Assembly: GCA_022566155.1 (NCBI GenBank) | Contig: JADFJS010000004.1 | Span: 1-32,590, forward strand | DNA length: 32,590 nucleotides | Direction of reading: 5' to 3' | Source of the DNA: Chloroflexota bacterium | Lineage (GTDB): Bacteria > Chloroflexota > Dehalococcoidia > Lucifugimonadales > UBA3495 | Part shown: one piece after another, positions 26,866-32,590 of the stretch | How positions within the stretch are numbered: the first letter of the stretch is position 1 | How the letters are laid out: the number at the start of each line of letters is the position of its first letter | Program-made: the position numbers and the translations under genes | The notes under the pieces: model-generated | Databases searched by the model: none | What the model was told of the DNA's origin: nothing | Seen by the model: only the letters and a program-made list of their open reading frames with translations

Positions 26866-27775
26866 CCAGAGACCGCTGGCAGCACCAAATCTGGCCAAAT
26901 TGGCGACGGCGGCAAAGGTCGCTAACGATTATCTGACCCTGACCAAGCCGCCCATCATCCTATTGTTGTTGGTAACCGCCCTGGGTGGCATGTTCCTGGC
27001 CGCTCAGGGATTTCCCTCGCTCAGGGTGGCCATACTTGTTTGCTTGGGCGGCGCCCTGGGTGCCGGAGGCGCAAACGCACTGAACCATTTCCTGGACCGC
27101 GACATCGACCAATTGATGTCCCGCACCGCGCAGCGTCCGGTGCCGTCGCAACGGATCTCACGCCGAGACGCCTTCGCCTTCGGTATCCTGCTGAACCTGC
27201 TCGCATTCCTGATCTTGGCCGCCTGGGTCAACCTGCTTGCCGCCATACTCACCCTGGCGGCGACGCTGTTCTACATCCTGGTCTACACCAACTGGTTGAA
27301 GCGCACAACGCCCCACAACATCGTCATCGGCGGCGCGGCCGGGGCCATACCCCCTCTGGTGGGTTGGGCCGGCGTTACCGGCGGGCTCGACCTGCCCGCA
27401 CTGTACCTGTTTACAATCGTATTTTTCTGGACTCCTCCCCATTTCTGGGCCCTGGCTCTGCTTATTCAGGACGACTACCAGCGCGCCGGTATTCCGATGC
27501 TGCCGGTGGTTGCCGGCCGGGAATACACCGTTTTAAACATCTTTCTCTACTCCATCGTCCTGGCAGCCCTCGCCATGATGCTGGCGATCACACCTGCCGC
27601 CGGTTGGCTCTACCTGGGGTCGGCGGCGCTGCTGGGCGCCGTGTTCCTGGCCCTCGCGTGGCGGTTGAAACGAGACCCGTCTACCCGGCACGCCAAGAAC
27701 CTGTACCTTTATTCTCTTCTGTACCTGGCGCTGCTATTCGTTGCCATGATGGTGGACAGCACGGTAAGATTATGA
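26858..27775 (+). CDS. ctaB: Protoheme IX farnesyltransferase
   Basis: TKPPIILLLLVTALGGMFLA; NALNHFLDRDIDQLMSRTAQRPVPSQRI; FFWTPPHFWALAL. Overlaps the ctaA 3' end by 8 nt. Confidence 0.95.
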   Translation: MLDQRPLAAPNLAKLATAAKVANDYLTLTKPPIILLLLVTALGGMFLAAQGFPSLRVAILVCLGGALGAGGANALNHFLDRDIDQLMSRTAQRPVPSQRISRRDAFAFGILLNLLAFLILAAWVNLLAAILTLAATLFYILVYTNWLKRTTPHNIVIGGAAGAIPPLVGWAGVTGGLDLPALYLFTIVFFWTPPHFWALALLIQDDYQRAGIPMLPVVAGREYTVLNIFLYSIVLAALAMMLAITPAAGWLYLGSAALLGAVFLALAWRLKRDPSTRHAKNLYLYSLLYLALLFVAMMVDSTVRL

Positions 27776-27933
27776 AGTTGGCCGTGGAACCATGGAGCAT
27801 CCCAACGCCAGCTATCCGGCTGTGCCACGATCCCAGACGCGTTGACACTGGAAGCCCCCTGTGATATTGTCCCAGCCGTTAGTGAAAAATTGCACATGCG
27901 GGGTCGCAACACTGTGCAAGAGGTAGCCTAACA

Positions 27934-29145
27934 ATGGGGTGGTTCGCCATCCGGCCAGCATATTCTAAGGCTCCGGCCAGGCTTCCTACATCTTCTCTGC
28001 GTGAGAAAGAGGGGGAAGCACACCCTATTCCTCATAAAGCACTTATCAGCCGCCGCTGGGCGCATCTGGGCATAATGGCCCTCTTTTTGTTGCTGGCGGT
28101 CGGCTGCTCAACCGCCCGGCAGTCCACCTTTGACCCGGCAGGCCCGGTTGCCAGCAAGCAGCTAGAGCTGTTCAATGTGCTGCTGTGGGTGATGGTAGCG
28201 GTGTTTATCCTGGTGGAAGGGGCGCTGCTCTACGCCATAATTCGCTTCCGCCGCCGCCCCGGCCAGGAACTACCGGCTCAGACCCACGGGCATCTAACCC
28301 TCGAGATTGTCTGGACCATCGTGCCGACCATCCTGATAATGGCTCTCGGGATCTGGACGGTTTTCGCCATATTCGATCTGGAAGAGCCGCCGGCTTCGGC
28401 GGACAACATTCTGGACGTCACGGTGACGGCCCACCAATGGTGGTTTGAATTTGAATACCCAGATGCGGGAGGCGGCAAACGAATCACCACCGCCAATGAG
28501 CTGAGAATACCGGTGGACGTTCCGGTAAGGCTCACTTTATTGAGCGATGATGTGATCCACAGCTTCTGGGTCCCCAAACTTGCCGGCAAACTCGACATGA
28601 TCCCCACACGGTCCAACCAGATGTGGTTGCAGGCCGACGCCAACAAAATCGACGAATATCCGGCCACATTCTTCGGCCAATGCGCCGAGTTCTGTGGCAT
28701 AGCCCACGCCCTTATGAGGTTCCGGGTTATCGTTTTTGAGCAGGATGAATACGATGCATGGGTTCAGAATTACGGCGAGCCTCCGGCAACATCTGAACAG
28801 GCTCAGCGAGGCAAGGCGGTCTTCGGCCAATGTGTGATGTGCCACACCATTGATGGCGGGGATGACCGAGAGTTGCAAGCTGGCCGGCTGGACGCCTTTC
28901 TGATAGGGGGCGCCCTGGTTCCCGCGCCAAACCTCACCGACCTGCGCACAAGAAGTACCTTGGGCGCCGGACTGATGGACTTGAATACGGAAAATCTGCG
29001 TTTGTGGTTAAAGAACCCAGACGATGTGAAGCCGGGGAACAGCATGTCGGATCGGGCTGCCCATCTTTATTCTGATGGGTCCGATATCTCCCTCAGCGAG
29101 GACCAGCTGAACGACATCATTGCTTACCTTTTGAACTTGCAGTAG
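27934..29145 (+). CDS. coxB: Cytochrome c oxidase subunit II with C-terminal cytochrome c domain (caa3-type)
   Basis: CuA motif GQCAEFCGIAHALM; CVMCH heme c motif at 28831-28845 with downstream KPGNSM; lipobox-like LLLAVGC. Start may be 28075. Confidence 0.94.
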   Translation: MGWFAIRPAYSKAPARLPTSSLREKEGEAHPIPHKALISRRWAHLGIMALFLLLAVGCSTARQSTFDPAGPVASKQLELFNVLLWVMVAVFILVEGALLYAIIRFRRRPGQELPAQTHGHLTLEIVWTIVPTILIMALGIWTVFAIFDLEEPPASADNILDVTVTAHQWWFEFEYPDAGGGKRITTANELRIPVDVPVRLTLLSDDVIHSFWVPKLAGKLDMIPTRSNQMWLQADANKIDEYPATFFGQCAEFCGIAHALMRFRVIVFEQDEYDAWVQNYGEPPATSEQAQRGKAVFGQCVMCHTIDGGDDRELQAGRLDAFLIGGALVPAPNLTDLRTRSTLGAGLMDLNTENLRLWLKNPDDVKPGNSMSDRAAHLYSDGSDISLSEDQLNDIIAYLLNLQ

Positions 29146-29240
29146 ACTGATTTGACACTACTTCCTGCGGCATTATTGAAAGCAAGCGGCCGGTCTGGGA
29201 CCGGCTTTACATGGACCTTGGGGAGCATCGGAGACGGGCG

Positions 29241-31082
29241 ATGGCAGCGATAACAGACGTACTGGCTAGGCCCACCGGCTACAGCGGAATCTGGAGTTGG
29301 CTGACCACGGTGGACCATAAACGCATCGGCCTTTTATACGGCTTTTCCGCCTTTGCCTTCCTGTTGATCGGCGGGATTGAAGCCGGGGTCATGCGCATGC
29401 AGCTATCCCAGGCCGACAACAGCCTGGTGGATCCCGCAACCTTCAATCAGATGTTCACCATGCACGGCACCACCATGATCTTCATGGCGATCATGCCGTT
29501 GAGCGCCGCCTTCTTCAACCTGATAGTTCCCCTGGCAATCGGCGCCCGTGACGTAGCTTTCCCCCGGTTGAATGCATTCAGTTACTGGGCCTTCCTGTTC
29601 GGCGCCCTGCTGATGCATTCCAGCTTCCTGGTAAACCAGGTCCCCGACGCGGGCTGGTTCTCATACGCCAACCTGACGGAAAAGCCCTTCAGCGGCAACG
29701 ACGCCATGGACTTCTGGGCCCTTGGCTTGCAGGTGCTGGGAATCTCATCGCTGGCCGCCGGGTTCAACTTCATTGTCACTATCATCAACATGCGTGCGCC
29801 CGGCATGCATCTGATGCGGATGCCCGTATTCATCTGGATGACCCTGATCACATCCATCCTGCTGGTGCTGGCGTTCCCGGTAATCACCGTGGGCCTTATC
29901 GAATTGACCATGGACCGGAACTTCGGCACCCACTTCTTCATCCCGGCCTCCGGCGGCGACCCGATACTCTGGCAGCACCTGTTCTGGGTGTTTGGCCACC
30001 CCGAAGTCTACATCCTGATCCTACCGGCGATGGGGATAGTGTCCGAGGTATTTCCGACCTTCTCGCGAAAGCCCTTGTTTGGCTATCCTTTTATAGTTTT
30101 CTCCGGGATCGTCATCGGGATGATGGGCTGGGCCGTGTGGAGCCACCACATGTTTACCGTGGGGCTGGGCTCCATCGCCACGTCCGTATTCGTGATCACC
30201 ACCATGTTGATCGGCGTGCCCACCGGGGTCAAGATATTCAACTGGATCGCAACCATGTGGGGCGGATCGATCACCTTCAGCACGTCCATGTTGTTCGCCA
30301 TCGGCTTTGTGGCCCTGTTCATCGTCGGAGGTCTCAGCGGGGTGTCCCACGCCGTGGCGCCTTCGGACCGGCAGCAGCAAGACACCTACTACATAGTGGC
30401 CCACCTCCACTATGTGCTCTTCGGCGGATCGCTCATGGGGCTGTTTGCGGGCGTCTACTACTGGTTCCCCAAGTTCACCGGCAAGTTGATAAGCGAAAAG
30501 CTCGGCAAGTGGCACTTCTGGCTGTTCTTTATCGGGATGAACGTCACCTTCTTCCCGATGCACTTCGTCGGCCTCAACGGCATGCCGCGCCGCATCTATA
30601 CCTACTCCTCCGATTACGGTTGGGAGTGGCTGAACATGCTGTCATCAGCGGGCTACTTCATAATCTTCCTGGGGGTCATCATATTCATGGTCGCGTTCGT
30701 TCGCGCCATGCGTAATGGCCGCCCCTCCGGCCACGACCCCTGGGACGCCCCTGGCCTGGAATGGAGCATCTCGTCGCCTCCGCCCGAGTACAACTTCGCC
30801 GAGATCCCTCAGGTAGAGGGCCTCGACCATTACTGGATCATGAAGCGCCGGGCTGCCGCCGAAGGCAACCCTATCACGCGGCCGGAGCCCCACGTGGACC
30901 CACGTACGATCCACATGCCCAGCCCATCCTACTGGCCTCTGATAGTAGCCTTTGGCACGATCTGGCTCGCGGGAGGCCTATTGACCCACTACGCCCTGAG
31001 CTTCATGGGCGGGATAATCGTCATCATCGGAATCGTGGGATGGGGCAACGAACCGCCCACCGCCCGCGATCCCCAACATTAG
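29241..31082 (+). CDS. coxA: Cytochrome c oxidase subunit I
   Basis: TTVDHKRIGLLYG, MHGTTMIFM, FGHPEVYILILPAMG, WSHHMFTVG, DTYYIVAHLHYVLFGG. Start at 29211 also possible. Confidence 0.96.
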   Translation: MAAITDVLARPTGYSGIWSWLTTVDHKRIGLLYGFSAFAFLLIGGIEAGVMRMQLSQADNSLVDPATFNQMFTMHGTTMIFMAIMPLSAAFFNLIVPLAIGARDVAFPRLNAFSYWAFLFGALLMHSSFLVNQVPDAGWFSYANLTEKPFSGNDAMDFWALGLQVLGISSLAAGFNFIVTIINMRAPGMHLMRMPVFIWMTLITSILLVLAFPVITVGLIELTMDRNFGTHFFIPASGGDPILWQHLFWVFGHPEVYILILPAMGIVSEVFPTFSRKPLFGYPFIVFSGIVIGMMGWAVWSHHMFTVGLGSIATSVFVITTMLIGVPTGVKIFNWIATMWGGSITFSTSMLFAIGFVALFIVGGLSGVSHAVAPSDRQQQDTYYIVAHLHYVLFGGSLMGLFAGVYYWFPKFTGKLISEKLGKWHFWLFFIGMNVTFFPMHFVGLNGMPRRIYTYSSDYGWEWLNMLSSAGYFIIFLGVIIFMVAFVRAMRNGRPSGHDPWDAPGLEWSISSPPPEYNFAEIPQVEGLDHYWIMKRRAAAEGNPITRPEPHVDPRTIHMPSPSYWPLIVAFGTIWLAGGLLTHYALSFMGGIIVIIGIVGWGNEPPTARDPQH

Positions 31083-31094
31083 GAGATTCTAGAA

Positions 31095-31712
31095 GTGGCT
31101 CACGCCGCCGAACACGAATACACCACCACCGGGCTCAACCACCGCAAGCTGCTAATGTGGGTGTTTCTTGGGTCCGACTGTATGTTCTTTGCGTCTCTGA
31201 TCGCCACCTACATGGTCTACCGGGGACAGAGCCTTAACGGCCCATACCCGATAGATATCATCGACGTTCCGCTAACCACCATCAGCACCTTCGTCCTGCT
31301 CATGAGCAGCTTCGCAATGGTGCAGGCCCTCTCGGCCACGAACGCCAACAACCAGCGGGGCATTCGTATCTGGCTGTTTGTCACCATCATCTTGGGTGGG
31401 ATATTCATCGCATTCCAGGCGTACGAGTTCAACGCTTTCAAGAACGAAGGCCTGACACTGGGCGTCAACCTCTTCGGCGCCACATTCTTCACCCTGACCG
31501 GTTTCCACGGGGCTCACGTGGCGCTGGGATTGATCTGGTTGACCGCCCTCTTGATCCTGGGATTCAAGGGCCGATTGAGCCCCGCAACTAGCCTGGACGT
31601 GGAGATTGCCGCTCTTTACTGGCACTTCGTGGACATCGTCTGGATCGTCATCTTCACGCTGCTCTATCTCATTGCCGGGTTCGATACAGGGCCGGCGATC
31701 GCCGCCGGTTGA
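31095..31712 (+). CDS. coxC: Cytochrome c oxidase subunit III
   Basis: HRKLLMWVFLGSDCMFFASLIATYMVYRG...FTLTGFHGAHVALGLIW...YWHFVDIVWIVIFTLLYLI. Confidence 0.94.
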   Translation: MAHAAEHEYTTTGLNHRKLLMWVFLGSDCMFFASLIATYMVYRGQSLNGPYPIDIIDVPLTTISTFVLLMSSFAMVQALSATNANNQRGIRIWLFVTIILGGIFIAFQAYEFNAFKNEGLTLGVNLFGATFFTLTGFHGAHVALGLIWLTALLILGFKGRLSPATSLDVEIAALYWHFVDIVWIVIFTLLYLIAGFDTGPAIAAG

Positions 31713-31749
31713 TGCCGCAGATTGTGTTTCCGACTGAGAAGATATTTGC

Positions 31750-32535
31750 ATGACAGATAGCCATGAGGTGCAACACGACCGTCACCCCACCTTCCTCCAG
31801 TACGTGGTGGTGGCGATCCTATTGTTTGCAATAACCATAGTCGAGTTCCTGTTGATCTGGCAGCCTGCAGGCATCGTCGACAATCTAGGCGCGTCCAAGG
31901 TGCCGCTTCTGATCGGCCTGTCCACGGTCAAGTTCGCCGTGGTCATAATGTTCTACATGCACCTCAAGTTCGAATCCTGGATCTTCTCCGGCGTATTTCT
32001 AGCCGGACTGGTGCTGGCTTTCGCCGTCGGCATAGCTGTACTGAGTCTATTCGTGGCGCTGGGAGGGGAACCTAGAGAATTCGCCGAAGCTAACCGCGTC
32101 GCCTACGCGCATGAAGACGAGGAGGCCGCGCCGGCTGCGGCCGAAACAGCCACGGCGCCCCTAGCGGCGGGCGCAACTTTGTCCATTACCACCGAAGGCG
32201 ACGCCCTGAAATTCAGCGTCGGCACGTTAACCGCCAAGGCCGGCGGGGAGGTGGTTCTGACGTTCACCAACGCAGCCGCCACCCAATCCCACAACTGGGT
32301 ATTGGTGAAGGCCGAAGACAAGGCAGGCGTCGTTGCCGACGGCACCGGTGCCGGACCGGCGAACGACTGGATCAAGCCGGATGACTCCAGAGTGATCGCC
32401 CACACCAAGCTTGTCGGCCCCGGAGAATCCCAAGAGCTGCGCTTCCCCGCCCCGCCTGCCGGCGCTTACCAGTTTGTGTGCACCTTCCCCGGGCACGCTG
32501 GAGGCATGACCGGGGAATTCCAGGTAACTCCGTAA
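31750..32535 (+). CDS. Cytochrome oxidase subunit IV-like membrane protein fused to an azurin/auracyanin-like cupredoxin domain
   Basis: N-terminal three-TM region with VKFAVVIMFYMHLKFE (COX4/CyoD-like) followed by cupredoxin SHNWVLV...DWIKPDDSRVIAHTKLVGPGES...YQFVCTFPGHAGGMTGEFQVTP with His/Cys/His/Met type-1 copper ligands. Confidence 0.9.
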   Translation: MTDSHEVQHDRHPTFLQYVVVAILLFAITIVEFLLIWQPAGIVDNLGASKVPLLIGLSTVKFAVVIMFYMHLKFESWIFSGVFLAGLVLAFAVGIAVLSLFVALGGEPREFAEANRVAYAHEDEEAAPAAAETATAPLAAGATLSITTEGDALKFSVGTLTAKAGGEVVLTFTNAAATQSHNWVLVKAEDKAGVVADGTGAGPANDWIKPDDSRVIAHTKLVGPGESQELRFPAPPAGAYQFVCTFPGHAGGMTGEFQVTP

Positions 32536-32590
32536 GCTGCTCCGCCGGCACTTTCCTCCGACGGCCTAGCCGCCGGTTTTGGTGAAGCTC

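Noticed and set aside
27040-27864. 274-aa plus-strand ORF
   Set aside because: Alternate-frame overlap with ctaB, which has clear family motifs; Arg/Pro/His-rich composition is typical of shadow frames.
31964-31980. GTTCGAATCC-like T-loop suggesting a tRNA
   Set aside because: Lies inside the cupredoxin-fused gene coding for LKFESW; no acceptor stem or cloverleaf around it.

Overview
This 32.6 kb window is GC-rich and gene-dense, and looks like chromosomal bacterial DNA. The lineage cannot be read directly. F420/LLM-type oxidoreductase, MaoC/SDR and MmgE/PrpD catabolic genes, a form-II CoxL-type hydroxylase and an auracyanin/azurin-like cupredoxin fit an aerobic Chloroflexota-like genome; this is inference only. 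From left to right it contains: the 3' end of a polysaccharide-deacetylase-like gene; a three-gene cobalt-type nitrile hydratase/thiocyanate hydrolase-like operon with a split beta subunit; a minus-strand coxS-coxL-coxM-surE block; lysA; a ParE/RelE-type toxin-antitoxin pair; holB-ricT; HNH endonuclease, CvpA and PAP2 genes; cmk-plsC; a minus-strand MaoC(N)-MaoC-SDR-SDR block ending in a decayed SnoaL/ester-cyclase fragment; a UspA gene behind an unusually AT-rich promoter; an LLM oxidoreductase plus a double-domain carboxymuconolactone decarboxylase; a hairpin repeat pair; an alpha/beta hydrolase, an HPP membrane protein and MmgE/PrpD; two lipoproteins; and a complete ctaA-ctaB-coxB(cyt c)-coxA-coxC-coxD cluster. 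The most interesting signals are (1) the cytochrome oxidase subunit IV-like gene fused to a complete azurin/auracyanin-type copper domain, (2) the split-beta nitrile hydratase operon, (3) an inverted hairpin repeat pair with compensatory base changes, (4) a CIRCE-like inverted repeat overlapping a TATAAT upstream of cmk, and (5) a truncated ester-cyclase remnant abutting a tandemly duplicated SDR. No tRNA, rRNA, CRISPR array, integrase or transposase was found by eye.
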